A DNA stretch of 64,000 bases from Chloroflexi bacterium CFX4 (GCA_021404685.1 QWHC01000009.1:62001-126000); one strand, 5' to 3'. Positions 45,593 through 53,506 are shown, counted from the stretch's first letter. Notes: generated by a model from the sequence alone, not told the origin. Made by a program: numbers and translations.

Positions 45593-46708
45593 ATGGATGC
45601 TGAGTCGGTAGAGCAACTTTGGCAAAAAGCGTTGGCTGCCGCGCTGCTTGGCACAGATCGGCAGCCGTTTGTGCCGCCACAAGCGGAAGGCGCGCTGGGC
45701 GAGCTGTTTGCACACCTCAACAGCGCTGATCCCGAAGGTGCGCTGCTGAGCATGGCGGCTGTGTTAGGCAGCCTACGGCGCGTTGGCGTGATTCCCGTCC
45801 CGTTTGGGCGCGCCTTGCCGCCGCCTTGCCCGCCCGATCCGCTGCCGCCTACTTCCGCACTGGCGGGCGAACTGCTCTCCCGCATCAGCCCACGCGAACC
45901 TAACCTGATCGAGGAATGGCTGCAACTTGCCCTCAAGCACCGCCAGCGCGCCCGTGAGGAAAACATTCCGCACCTACTCACCCTGACCGAGAAACACAAT
46001 CCCGCGCTGGGCGCGTTAGTAGCAGGCGTGCGCGGACGGTGGCTGGCGGCGTTGGTCGGCAAGACGTGGCGCTTTGCCGCCTTCCAGCTTGAGGACGACT
46101 CCGCGTGGCGGACAGGCGCGCAGATCACACGTCGCACCTTCTTTGGCGCCTTGCGTTTCACCAACCCTGAACGGGCGCGCAAAGTGCTGGAAAGCACCTG
46201 GGACCGTGAAGAACCCAATCTGCGCGCCAATTTTGCCGAACAGCTTTCGATCAACCTCTCCGCCGCAGACTTACCCTTCCTAAGCCGTGTGGCAGATACC
46301 GACCGCGTGCTGAGCGTGCGCCAAGCCGCTGAGGCACTGATCGCACACCTGACTAATCCGCCACCATCACCCGATCAGTGCGAAGCAGCTGCCCTGCCGC
46401 TCTTTGCCCTTGAGCAGACGTGGCAATCCAAACACTACGAGCTGATCGAGCGCTGCGACCATCCATGGAGCGCCGAATTTAGCGCGCACTTTGCCGCTTA
46501 TCTGCCGCGCCTGCTCGCAGGGACAGACGCAAGCTCTCCAATGCGCCTTGAGGGGATGCTGATGTGCGTCCATCCAAGCGCCATCGAGTCAGTGAAAGCA
46601 CACCTTGAGGCAGCCCCTAAGAAAGGTAGTGCGCTATCCCAGGGGTTTACCACTTGGCAGACTATGCTGGATTTGCGCGCCAAGCTGCATACCGCATGGA
46701 CAGGCTAA
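45593..46708 (+). CDS. DUF5691 family protein
   Basis: A 371-residue, helix-rich soluble protein. The start LWQKALAAALLGTDRQPF and the overall HEAT-like layout match DUF5691, often found beside SWIM zinc-finger, MoxR-type AAA ATPase and von Willebrand factor A genes. Those partners are absent here; the neighbours are a GNAT and an ABC-F ATPase. At 371 residues it is rather short for the family, so it may be a reduced form. Function unknown. It ends two bases from the convergent ABC-F gene. Confidence 0.65.
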   Translation: MDAESVEQLWQKALAAALLGTDRQPFVPPQAEGALGELFAHLNSADPEGALLSMAAVLGSLRRVGVIPVPFGRALPPPCPPDPLPPTSALAGELLSRISPREPNLIEEWLQLALKHRQRAREENIPHLLTLTEKHNPALGALVAGVRGRWLAALVGKTWRFAAFQLEDDSAWRTGAQITRRTFFGALRFTNPERARKVLESTWDREEPNLRANFAEQLSINLSAADLPFLSRVADTDRVLSVRQAAEALIAHLTNPPPSPDQCEAAALPLFALEQTWQSKHYELIERCDHPWSAEFSAHFAAYLPRLLAGTDASSPMRLEGMLMCVHPSAIESVKAHLEAAPKKGSALSQGFTTWQTMLDLRAKLHTAWTG

Positions 46709-46710
46709 CA

Positions 46711-48366
46711 CTAGGCTTGGCGGAGTTTGCCCGCTGCCAAGTGCCACACTTGCCGCCCAACCTTTTCGATGAAGGCGCGATCATGCGAGACGGCGATGAT
46801 CGTGCCGCGAAAGGCGCACAGTGCCGCCTCAAAGCGCTCGATGCTCTCCAAATCAAGGTGATTGGTCGGCTCATCCAACAGCAGCACGTCCGGCTGCGCT
46901 GCGATTAGGCGTGCGATTTGCAGCTTGCGGCGCTGCCCAAAGCTCAGGCTGCCAACCAACTGCTCAACCTCTGCTGCGCCAAACAAGCCATAGCGATGCA
47001 ACTCTGCCCGCAACACAGACTCCGCGCCAGTGCGCCCTGCTGCGTATGCCTCAAACGCGCTTTGGTGCGGATCAAGCGTTTCAAGTGCCTGATCGAGATA
47101 GCCAACTTGTGCATTGGGCGCCACAAACAGCGTTCCAGAGTCAGGCATTTCAAGGTTCAGCAGCAAGCGGATGAGCGTCGTCTTGCCTACGCCGTTCGCG
47201 CCGCAGATCACTACATGATCACCACCGCGCACCGTGAACGAGACATCCGCCAACACCACCTGTTCACCATATGCTTTATAAACGCCCTCAGCGCGCAGCA
47301 TGGCTTGCGAATGGCGCACCACTCCGCTGAAGGTCGGGTTGATTTGCCATTGGCGCGGCGGCGCGGCGACTGCCTCGCGCTCAAGTGTTTCTAGGCGGCG
47401 TTCAGCGTTACGGATCAGGCGCCGCTCATGAACAGCGGCACGTCCAGCAAAGAAGCCTTTGGCGAACTTATCGTTATCAGAGCGCGGCTTGCCGTTGCCC
47501 GTATTGTGCGTCGTGGTCTTGATCAGGCGCTGCAAGGCGCGCATTTCTTCCTGTTGTGCCTCATAAGCGGCAGCCTGCTGTGCATAGCGGCGCGCTCGCT
47601 CTGCCCGATAAGCGTCATAGTTGCCGTGATAGTGCGTGAGCGTATGGGTGTGCGGCGAAAGCTCTGCGATGCCCGTCACCACGCGGTTTAGGAAGTGCCG
47701 ATCATGCGAGATGAGCAACACTGCGCCGCCATAACTGCATAAGTAGTCTTCCAACCATGCAGTGGCAGCCGCATCAAGGTGATTGGTTGGCTCATCAAGG
47801 ATGAGCAGATCAGGCGCACGCAACAACAGGCTTGCCAGCGCCATGCGCGTTTTCTCGCCACCGCTGAGTGTGCCGAGCAACCGCTCCCGTTTGATGTGCG
47901 CCAGATCGAGTCCATCGGTCACTTGAGCAAGGCGATAATCACTCTCGTAGCCGCCGCGCAAGGTGAACATCTCTTGCAGGTCGCCATAGCGCGCCAACAA
48001 AGTTTCCCGTTGGGCAGGCGCGGCGTTTGGCGCCGCAATTGCTGCTTCTAAGGCGCTCAGTTCGGCGCGCAGCGCGTCCAGATCGCCAAGCGCACGCTCT
48101 AGGAATGCCTGCACGCTCAGCAACGGCTCTGGCGCTGCCTCTTGCGGCAGATAGCCGATCTGTGCGCCGTTCATCAGGCTGTATGTGCCGCCATCTGCCG
48201 CCAATTCGCCCAAGAGGATGCGTGCTAACGTTGTTTTACCGCTGCCATTCTCACCGACCAAGCCGACTCGTTCGCCGCGCCTGAGGGTGAGTGCGACATT
48301 TTCTAGGACGACCTTTGCGCCGTAGCTTTTGCTGATATTTTCGAGTGCTAAAAGTTGGGTAGACAT
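46711..48366 (-). CDS. ABC-F family ATPase, possibly ribosome-protection type
   Basis: A 551-residue soluble protein with two ABC cassettes and no membrane domain. Cassette 1: GLVGENGSGKTTLARILLGE, LSGGEKTRMALASLLL, LLILDEPTNHLD. Cassette 2: ICGANGVGKTTLIRLLL, LSFGQRRKLQIARLI, VLLLDEPTNHLD. The inter-domain linker contains PRSDNDKFAKGFFAGRA, resembling antibiotic-resistance ABC-F proteins of the Vga/TlrC kind more than housekeeping EttA or Uup. The ATG at 48366 has AAAGG 8 nt upstream. A leader with a short uORF and a terminator precedes it (48419-48588), as in drug-inducible members. Confidence 0.9.
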   Translation of the reverse strand: MSTQLLALENISKSYGAKVVLENVALTLRRGERVGLVGENGSGKTTLARILLGELAADGGTYSLMNGAQIGYLPQEAAPEPLLSVQAFLERALGDLDALRAELSALEAAIAAPNAAPAQRETLLARYGDLQEMFTLRGGYESDYRLAQVTDGLDLAHIKRERLLGTLSGGEKTRMALASLLLRAPDLLILDEPTNHLDAAATAWLEDYLCSYGGAVLLISHDRHFLNRVVTGIAELSPHTHTLTHYHGNYDAYRAERARRYAQQAAAYEAQQEEMRALQRLIKTTTHNTGNGKPRSDNDKFAKGFFAGRAAVHERRLIRNAERRLETLEREAVAAPPRQWQINPTFSGVVRHSQAMLRAEGVYKAYGEQVVLADVSFTVRGGDHVVICGANGVGKTTLIRLLLNLEMPDSGTLFVAPNAQVGYLDQALETLDPHQSAFEAYAAGRTGAESVLRAELHRYGLFGAAEVEQLVGSLSFGQRRKLQIARLIAAQPDVLLLDEPTNHLDLESIERFEAALCAFRGTIIAVSHDRAFIEKVGRQVWHLAAGKLRQA

Positions 48367-48418
48367 GCTGACTGCCTTTCGCGCTGACCTGCTGCTGCGT
48401 GGCACAACGGCACGGCAC

Positions 48419-48457
48419 AAAAAAGCCGCCGAAGTGCGAAAGGACACTCCATGCGGC
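48419..48457 (-). terminator. Intrinsic terminator in the ABC-F leader (putative attenuator)
   Basis: On the minus strand a GCCGC/GCGGC stem (48457-48453 with 48429-48425) with inner AGTG/CACT pairing is followed by TTTTTT (48424-48419), 52 nt before the ABC-F ATG. Its loop contains CCTTTCGC (48443-48436), the exact complement of GCGAAAGG (48382-48375), the Shine-Dalgarno region of the ABC-F gene. Confidence 0.65.
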
Positions 48458-48539
48458 GATCAAATACGCGAAAAGGCGCGCTCAGGCGTGTTCGATAGGC
48501 GTGATCTGACCACTCTGCAAGGAGTCCGACAAGGGACAA

Positions 48540-48563
48540 CTAGCGAATGGCGATCCGAGTCAT
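48540..48563 (-). CDS. Seven-codon leader peptide MTRIAIR upstream of the ABC-F gene
   Basis: An ATG at 48563 with AAAGG seven nt upstream (48575-48571) opens a seven-codon frame, MTRIAIR, ending in TAG at 48540. It precedes the leader terminator by about 80 nt. Known inducible erm and msr-type genes use leader peptides of this size where a drug-bound ribosome stalls. The peptide itself does not match a known arrest motif exactly. Confidence 0.5.
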   Translation of the reverse strand: MTRIAIR

Positions 48564-48582
48564 CTAACAGCCTTTACTAAGG

Positions 48583-48610
48583 TAGATACACTCCGCACAG
48601 CATTGAGCAA
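48583..48610 (-). promoter_or_regulatory. Candidate promoter of the ABC-F leader
   Basis: TTGCTC (48610-48605), a 16-bp spacer and TATCTA (48588-48583) on the minus strand. The transcript would begin almost at the Shine-Dalgarno of the seven-codon leader peptide. Both hexamers are imperfect. Confidence 0.3.
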
Positions 48611-48710
48611 CGCTCACGCGGCACGGCACGATTTATGATAGGGCAAAGCGCCGTTTTCGTCAACCATCTTTTTACCGTCGTGGTGAAGTGTGTGGTGATC
48701 GGTTAACCGC

Positions 48711-48750
48711 AGCCCTTTCCCAGCCAGACGGGAAAGGAAATCGGACGACT
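48711..48750. repeat. REP-like intergenic hairpin, copy 6
   Basis: CCCTTTCCC at 48713-48721 and GGGAAAGG at 48730-48737 form the stem, followed by AAATCGGACGAC, a variant of the usual right flank. It lies directly downstream of the DUF402 gene and may help end its transcript. Confidence 0.65.
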
Positions 48751-48761
48751 TTCACCGCGCC

Positions 48762-49241
48762 CTAGCCAATCAGCACGGCAAAAGGCGCATCGCCACGCTC
48801 GATGCGCGCCTTCAAATCTTGCAGGGCAGCACGCGCAGCCGCCTGTGTGGGCGCATCCAGCCCTAAGGCGGCAAATTCATCCTCATCCAGCACAAGCACA
48901 TCACCCAGCGGACTCACCCACACATCCAGCGCTAAGTCGTACCAGGCGATGCCTTCAGCATCTATATCAGCAGGGCGTGTGATGTTGCAATACCAGCCCT
49001 TTAGATGTCCGCCGCTTACATCGTAGAGTTCAAAGACGTTGTACCAACGGTCGGTGTAGAAATATTCAATCAGCCGATCTCCTGTGCGGAAGGTGACGTA
49101 GGGCAGCGGCACATCAGCGCGCTCGAAAAACGCCTCGATCTGCACCCACGTTGCGCCGCGCCCGATGATGCGCCCGCTATAGCGCATTGCCTCGCTGCCA
49201 TCGGGCAGTATTTTCCGCACGGTGATGTATGCCTCGCTCAT
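48762..49241 (-). CDS. DUF402 family protein (nucleoside tri/diphosphate phosphatase-like)
   Basis: A 159-residue protein matching the DUF402 fold of Ntdp and FomD, which hydrolyse nucleoside or CMP-linked phosphates with divalent metal. Signature segments are IEYFYTDRWYNVFELYD, GWYCNITRPADI and the acidic WYDLALDVWVSPLGDVLVLD, which supplies metal ligands (Asp-x-x-x-Asp and Asp-Glu-Asp-Glu). The substrate cannot be told. Its ATG overlaps the stop of the GT39 gene upstream (ATGA). Confidence 0.82.
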   Translation of the reverse strand: MSEAYITVRKILPDGSEAMRYSGRIIGRGATWVQIEAFFERADVPLPYVTFRTGDRLIEYFYTDRWYNVFELYDVSGGHLKGWYCNITRPADIDAEGIAWYDLALDVWVSPLGDVLVLDEDEFAALGLDAPTQAAARAALQDLKARIERGDAPFAVLIG

Positions 49242-50680
49242 GGTGACTCCTGCTCACAAGTGATCTGGTAGAGGACGAGCGGCGTGCGCGCAATCGGATT
49301 CAGGCGCGCACCTGCCGCGTTCAGCACGGCAAGCCAGCGCCACGCCAGCGGCTCAGGCGCGGCAAAATAGCTTGGTGTGGGCAGGTTGCACACATCCCGC
49401 GCCAACCACTCTGCGGAAGGATACCAAACCAGTTGGGCGCGTGGCGAATCACCAAGATAGTAGCGCAGTTCCCAGCTCAGCCAGTGGTCATAGATAAGTG
49501 GTGCGCCCTCTAAGGTACGGATGTGCGCCGCCAACTGATCCACGCCGCGAAATAATTCGCTCTGAATGCCGATACTGTGTTCATTCCGCAGCGTTCGCAG
49601 CGTGAAAGGCAACATCAGCGCAAGCGCGGCAAAAATCGCCAGTCGGCTGCGCCACTGCGCCAGGCTGTAGGCGAGCAGCAGTGCCGTTAGTGGCACCAGC
49701 GGCAGCAGGTAACGGTCGTAGATTGGGAAGGCGAGCAGCCAATAGGCAAAGAGCATCGCCAGCAGGCTGCACGCGCTGATCAAGATAACCGTTGCGGCGC
49801 GTGACGGCTGCTGTAGGCAGCGCCACACAGCATAGATCACGATTAACAGCAGCGGCACAAACCCAACGCTCTCGCCATACAGCGCCGACCAACGCGCAAG
49901 GCGCGGCAGCACCTCATCGGAACGGATCAGGCGCAGCGCACCCGGATTTAGCACGCCGAGCGTCCAGAAATCGGCAGGTGCGGCGCGTGCCGCGCTCCAC
50001 CACGCTAAGGCAGCCGCGCCGATAAGGATGGGCAGGCAAAAGCGCCACAGGCTACCCACTGTCAGCCACCTTGCACCGACCACACCGAGCAGGCAATAGA
50101 CGGGTAAGAATTGGACGGCGCTTTGTTTGGTGGCAAGCGCACAGGCAGCCAAAATCCCTGCGCCAAACGGCTGATCGCGGCTGAGGCACAGCGCACAGAG
50201 CAGGCAGCACGCCGTCAGGAGCGGATCGTGAAAGGCGCTGCCGCTGAAGGCGAGATCGAAGGGCGAGAAGGTCATAATGGCTAGGCAAATCAGCGCGGCA
50301 CGCCGATTCAGCAGGCGGCGCGCTAGGGCATAACAGGCACTCACGCTGATCAGGCTGAGGAAAACCGATGGCAGGCGCGCCGCGAACTCGCTTTCACGGA
50401 GCAGGCTGAAACTGAGCGCAGTCAGGAACATGCCAAGCGGCGGCTTATCCAACGGCGCATCGCGCAGCAGCAGATCGCCATACAACGCCATACGCCGCGC
50501 ATAGGTGGCGTAGAGCGCTTCGTCTGGGTGAAAGCGCACATCGTGGCTCAGGATGAGCAGCCGCAACAGCGCAGCGCTCAGCAGCAGGCAAAACAGGCTT
50601 AATTCGTGAAGCGGTAGCGCAGCAGAGTCCAGGCTGCGATGGGTGCGTCCGTCCACTTGATTTTTTTGCCTTCGTGCCAT
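49238..50680 (-). CDS. GT39/ArnT-type membrane glycosyltransferase
   Basis: A 480-residue polytopic membrane protein with about eleven hydrophobic segments. The first extracytoplasmic loop has [16 protein letters not shown] (about residues 49-64), with the acidic pair of lipid-linked-sugar transferases, followed by [13 protein letters not shown], typical of the ArnT/PMT family. It would use a polyprenyl-phosphate sugar, which the GT2 enzyme encoded just upstream is suited to make. The ATG at 50680 overlaps that gene by 82 nt; a GTG at 50656 would cut this to 58. Confidence 0.85.
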   Translation of the reverse strand: MARRQKNQVDGRTHRSLDSAALPLHELSLFCLLLSAALLRLLILSHDVRFHPDEALYATYARRMALYGDLLLRDAPLDKPPLGMFLTALSFSLLRESEFAARLPSVFLSLISVSACYALARRLLNRRAALICLAIMTFSPFDLAFSGSAFHDPLLTACCLLCALCLSRDQPFGAGILAACALATKQSAVQFLPVYCLLGVVGARWLTVGSLWRFCLPILIGAAALAWWSAARAAPADFWTLGVLNPGALRLIRSDEVLPRLARWSALYGESVGFVPLLLIVIYAVWRCLQQPSRAATVILISACSLLAMLFAYWLLAFPIYDRYLLPLVPLTALLLAYSLAQWRSRLAIFAALALMLPFTLRTLRNEHSIGIQSELFRGVDQLAAHIRTLEGAPLIYDHWLSWELRYYLGDSPRAQLVWYPSAEWLARDVCNLPTPSYFAAPEPLAWRWLAVLNAAGARLNPIARTPLVLYQITCEQESP

Positions 50681-51279
50681 TCACGCCCATTATAGCTGAT
50701 CGGCACTTCGTAAATGCGGTAGCCGCGCTTCAGCACCTTTGCCGTGATCTCTGGCTCAAATTCAAAGCGGCGCGAACGCAGCTTCATGCCTTGCACCACC
50801 TCTGCCCGAAAGACTTTGTAGCAGGTCTCCATATCGCTCAGGATGGTGTTGTAGAGGATGTTGGTCAGCAGGGTGAGCAGCTTGTTGGCAACCATGTTCC
50901 AAAAGAACATCGTCTTGCGCGGACCGCCCAAAAAGCGTGAGCCGTAAACGACTTTGGCGCGCCCTTCTTCAATCGGCTTGAGCAGAGCAGGATAATCACG
51001 CGGGTCGTATTCCAAATCGGCATCTTGGATGATGAACACATCGCCCGTTGCTGCCGCAAAACCTGTACGCAGTGCCGCGCCCTTGCCCTGATTGTGATCG
51101 TGGTAGATGACGCGCACCTGTGGATCGTCTAGCTTAGCGAGGATATCGCGGGTGCCGTCCGTGGAGCCGTCATCCACAATGATGATCTCGTAGGCAAGGT
51201 TGACTGCCTTGACAGCGGCTAGAATCTGTTCGATTGTGGTCAGTTCGTTGTAGCAGGGAATGATTACAGAGAGCTTCAA
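50599..51279 (-). CDS. GT2 polyprenyl-phosphate glycosyltransferase (DPM1/GtrB-like)
   Basis: A 226-residue soluble GT-A transferase: [56 protein letters not shown], the metal-binding [15 protein letters not shown], and [19 protein letters not shown]. It resembles dolichyl-phosphate mannose synthases without membrane anchor. The start is probably TTG at 51279 (GGTGG about 10 nt upstream); the open frame continues upstream to 51447, but that part covers a REP-like repeat and is unlikely to be coding. Together with the overlapping GT39 it forms a donor-synthesis and transfer pair. Confidence 0.88.
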   Translation of the reverse strand: MKLSVIIPCYNELTTIEQILAAVKAVNLAYEIIIVDDGSTDGTRDILAKLDDPQVRVIYHDHNQGKGAALRTGFAAATGDVFIIQDADLEYDPRDYPALLKPIEEGRAKVVYGSRFLGGPRKTMFFWNMVANKLLTLLTNILYNTILSDMETCYKVFRAEVVQGMKLRSRRFEFEPEITAKVLKRGYRIYEVPISYNGREWHEGKKIKWTDAPIAAWTLLRYRFTN

Positions 51280-51381
51280 AAGCCTTTTTCCACCTTTTTG
51301 CGAAATAGCGCGGACAGTATAGCGAATGTTGGTGGGTTTGGCTAGGTGCGTGCGGCGCAGGGAAGCACCCCTATCCCGAAT

Positions 51382-51403
51382 CCTTTCCCTGCCCGTAAGG
51401 AAA
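51382..51403. repeat. REP-like intergenic hairpin, copy 7
   Basis: CCTTTCC and GGAAAG flank CTGCCCGTA, preceded by CACCCCTATCCCGAAT. A weaker copy of the family, between the GT2 gene and the arg leader. The whole gap 51280-51684 holds only this and the arg leader elements described below. Confidence 0.55.
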
Positions 51404-51467
51404 GAAGACTCACCCAGCCTTAGCAGCCTCATCGCCTTCAATCGCACCCTTTATGCATTATGCACAA

Positions 51468-51494
51468 TTGACCCTCACCTGCATGGTGTATAAT
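51468..51494 (+). promoter_or_regulatory. arg operon promoter
   Basis: TTGACC (51468-51473) and a perfect TATAAT (51489-51494), 15 bp apart, which is short but acceptable with strong boxes. Transcription would begin near 51501, about 17 nt before the leader peptide ATG. Confidence 0.6.
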
Positions 51495-51517
51495 GGGTGC
51501 TAAGGATTTAACCCAAC

Positions 51518-51598
51518 ATGATTCGTGTTTGCTTTTCCCCGCGCCGTAGCCGCCGTACCACCAGCCATAAGTCTGGATGGACGCTGCGTGCCGCTTAG
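51518..51598 (+). CDS. Arginine-rich leader peptide of the arg operon
   Basis: A 26-codon frame, ATG 51518 to TAG 51598, with AAGGA 11-12 nt before the ATG. Six of 26 codons are Arg, four of them in the cluster CGC-CGT-AGC-CGC-CGT (51542-51556, Arg-Arg-Ser-Arg-Arg at residues 9-13). It lies between the promoter and a strong terminator just before argC. By analogy with his, trp and leu leaders, scarcity of charged tRNA-Arg would stall a ribosome at this cluster. The peptide itself would have no other function. Too short for gene-calling, but its position and composition make it convincing. Confidence 0.8.
   Translation: MIRVCFSPRRSRRTTSHKSGWTLRAA
51558..51580 (+). promoter_or_regulatory. arg attenuator segments 1 and 2 (protector; antiterminator arm)
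   Basis: Segment 1, CCACCAG (51558-51564), can pair with CTGG-a-TGG (51573-51580, one bulge). Segment 2, GTCTGGATGG (51571-51580), can instead pair with CCCTTCAGAC (51618-51627) in the terminator's left arm: nine of ten positions pair, one as G-U. A ribosome stalled on the Arg codons ending at 51556 would cover segment 1 and free segment 2. Confidence 0.7.
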
Positions 51599-51616
51599 CG
51601 GATAAGCAACGCGCAA

Positions 51617-51651
51617 GCCCTTCAGACTGCCCCGTCTGAAGGGCTTTTTTT
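51617..51651 (+). terminator. arg operon attenuator terminator
   Basis: A perfect 11-bp stem, GCCCTTCAGAC (51617-51627) and GTCTGAAGGGC (51634-51644), with a 6-nt loop and seven T (51645-51651). It is one of the strongest intrinsic terminators in the window and lies between promoter and argC, so it must be bypassed for expression. Confidence 0.9.
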
Positions 51652-51684
51652 ATGCACGGTTCTAGGGATAAAGGGATAAACAGC

Positions 51685-52713
51685 TTGGCACACGCACACC
51701 TTGAAACAACACAGACCAAGCCCGCGCAGGCGCTGCGCGTTGGTGTTTTCGGCGCGACGGGCTATACCGGGCAGCTTTTGATTGACCTGCTGCGCGATCA
51801 TCCGCAAGCGGCACTCCATTTCGCTACTTCTGAGCGCGAGGCAGCGCTTGAAGACGGCATGCCGTTGGTGAAGGCAGAGGCTGCGCCACTAGATGCGGTG
51901 GATGTAGTGTTCTTGTGCTTGCCAAACGGCATTTCCGGCGGTGCGGCGGCAAAGGCAACCGCCGCTGGTGTGCGCGTCATTGACCTGAGCGCCGACCTCC
52001 GCCTTGATTCGGTGGCGCTTTACGAGCAAACCTACAAAATGCCGCACCCTGCGCCGCAGTTGCTGCCTGCGCCCTATGGTTTGCCCGAAATCACGCGCCA
52101 CACCTTGAAAGACGTGCCTTATATCGCCAATCCGGGCTGCCACGTGACGGCGGTGCTGCTGGCACTCTATCCACTGGCAAAGGTTGGCGCGCTGAACAAT
52201 GCGCCTATCGTTGCTGATACCAAGACGGGCATCTCTGGCGCCGGCAAAGAGCCAAAACCGGAGTCCATGTTTAGTGAAGTCTATGGCGACGTGAAGCCTT
52301 ACAACATCGGGCGCAAGCATCGGCACGTGCCAGAAATTGAGCAGGCGCTCCATAAATTACAGCCCGATTGCGGCACGCTGATTTTTGCACCGCATCTTGT
52401 GCCGCTAGAAGTTGGCTTGTTGGCAACGGTCTACGCCACGCTTAAGCCGCAGTGGACACTTGAACGCGCCTACGCCGAATATGAGGCAACCTACAGCGCG
52501 GAGCCATTGGTCAAATTGCATCCGTTAGGCAGGGCAGCGCGCATCCGCGAGGCGGCACACCGCAACGGTGCTGTGGTCGGCGTGAGCGAAGGCAGCGGCA
52601 GCACCCTAATCCTGACGTGCGCCATTGATAACTTGCGGAAGGGTGCCTCAGCGCAAGCGGTGCAGAATTTCAATGTGATGTTTGGCTTGCCCGAAACAGC
52701 GGGCTTGCTATGA
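51685..52713 (+). CDS. argC: N-acetyl-gamma-glutamyl-phosphate reductase
   Basis: A 342-residue NADPH-dependent reductase of arginine synthesis, acting on N-acetylglutamyl phosphate. The nucleotide loop is RVGVFGATGYTGQLLIDLL and the catalytic Cys is in YIANPGCHVTAVLLALYPL. Also typical are DLSADLRLD and SGAGKEPKPESMF. I choose the TTG at 51685 with AGGGA 8 nt upstream; an ATG at 51652 directly abuts the terminator T-tract and has no ribosome site. First structural gene of argC-argB-argD-argG. Confidence 0.94.
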   Translation: MAHAHLETTQTKPAQALRVGVFGATGYTGQLLIDLLRDHPQAALHFATSEREAALEDGMPLVKAEAAPLDAVDVVFLCLPNGISGGAAAKATAAGVRVIDLSADLRLDSVALYEQTYKMPHPAPQLLPAPYGLPEITRHTLKDVPYIANPGCHVTAVLLALYPLAKVGALNNAPIVADTKTGISGAGKEPKPESMFSEVYGDVKPYNIGRKHRHVPEIEQALHKLQPDCGTLIFAPHLVPLEVGLLATVYATLKPQWTLERAYAEYEATYSAEPLVKLHPLGRAARIREAAHRNGAVVGVSEGSGSTLILTCAIDNLRKGASAQAVQNFNVMFGLPETAGLL

Positions 52714-52759
52714 AGTGCCTTAGCGCTGATAAGACTGTTTATCGGAAGTATGGCGATCT

Positions 52760-53506
52760 ATGACAACAACGCTCTATAAAATCGGCGGCGCGCCGCTCGA
52801 AGATGCCGCCTATTTGGCTGCGCTTGCCCAATACTTGAAGGCACTCCACACGCCACCGATCCTTGTGCATGGCGGCGGCAAAGCGATCAGCCGCCTGCAA
52901 ACGGCATTCGGCATTACGCCGCACACAGTGGGCGGGCTGCGCGTTACGGACGAACAGACGATGGCACTGGTGGCGATGGCGCTCATTGGCGCGGCAAACG
53001 TCAACCTAGTGGCAACGTTGGTCAATCACGGTGTGGAGGCGCAAGGCTTTCACGGCGCAGATCGCGGCTTGCTGCGCTCATATCCCATGCAGCATCCAGA
53101 GGGCGATTTAGGGCGTGTGGGCGTCGTGCATACAGTGCGCGCTGAGGTGTTGCAGCAGGCAATTGCGGCGGGCGCGCTGCCCGTCATCGCGCCGATAGCG
53201 CTTGCTGATGACGGCGGCTTGCACAATATCAACGCGGATCAGGCGGCGGGCGCTATCGCGGCGGCGCTGGGCGCTGAAGAAGTCATCTTCTTGACGGATG
53301 TGGCGGGCGTGTTGCAAGAAGGCGCTGTGCTGCCACGGCTAACGCGCTCAGCCGCTGAGGCGCTGATCCGTGAGGGCGTGGCAAGCGGCGGTATGGCGGT
53401 CAAAGTGCGTGCCGCACTGGACGCGCTCTCAGCAGGTGTGCGGGCGGCACGCATCACGGATATTCACGGGTTGGCAAATGGGATCGGGACACAGATCACA
53501 GCATAA
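52760..53506 (+). CDS. argB: Acetylglutamate kinase
   Basis: A 248-residue kinase that phosphorylates N-acetylglutamate. Motifs: YKIGGAPLED at the first strand, PILVHGGGKAISRLQTAFG, the aspartate in GLHNINADQAAGAIAAAL, and ASGGMAVKVRAALDAL. The chain starts directly at the first beta strand, without the N-terminal helix found in arginine-inhibited hexameric enzymes. This resembles the short E. coli form, so feedback inhibition by arginine may be absent. It follows argC by 46 nt. Confidence 0.93.
   Translation: MTTTLYKIGGAPLEDAAYLAALAQYLKALHTPPILVHGGGKAISRLQTAFGITPHTVGGLRVTDEQTMALVAMALIGAANVNLVATLVNHGVEAQGFHGADRGLLRSYPMQHPEGDLGRVGVVHTVRAEVLQQAIAAGALPVIAPIALADDGGLHNINADQAAGAIAAALGAEEVIFLTDVAGVLQEGAVLPRLTRSAAEALIREGVASGGMAVKVRAALDALSAGVRAARITDIHGLANGIGTQITA

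Larger units (their letters stand above)
48367..48761. other. 395-bp stretch between DUF402 and ABC-F genes
   Basis: It holds the ABC-F leader (about 48367-48580) with its uORF and terminator, a weak promoter, and REP-like copy 6 just past the DUF402 stop. No further gene is apparent. Confidence 0.6.

Noticed and set aside
48251..48539. Two longer minus-strand frames (63 and 70 codons) through the ABC-F leader
   Set aside because: They run through the terminator and into the ABC-F gene and lack ribosome sites; the seven-codon uORF with AAAGG is the better leader candidate.
51279..51447. N-terminal extension of the GT2 frame
   Set aside because: It translates a REP-like repeat, and homologous GT2 enzymes begin at [11 protein letters not shown].
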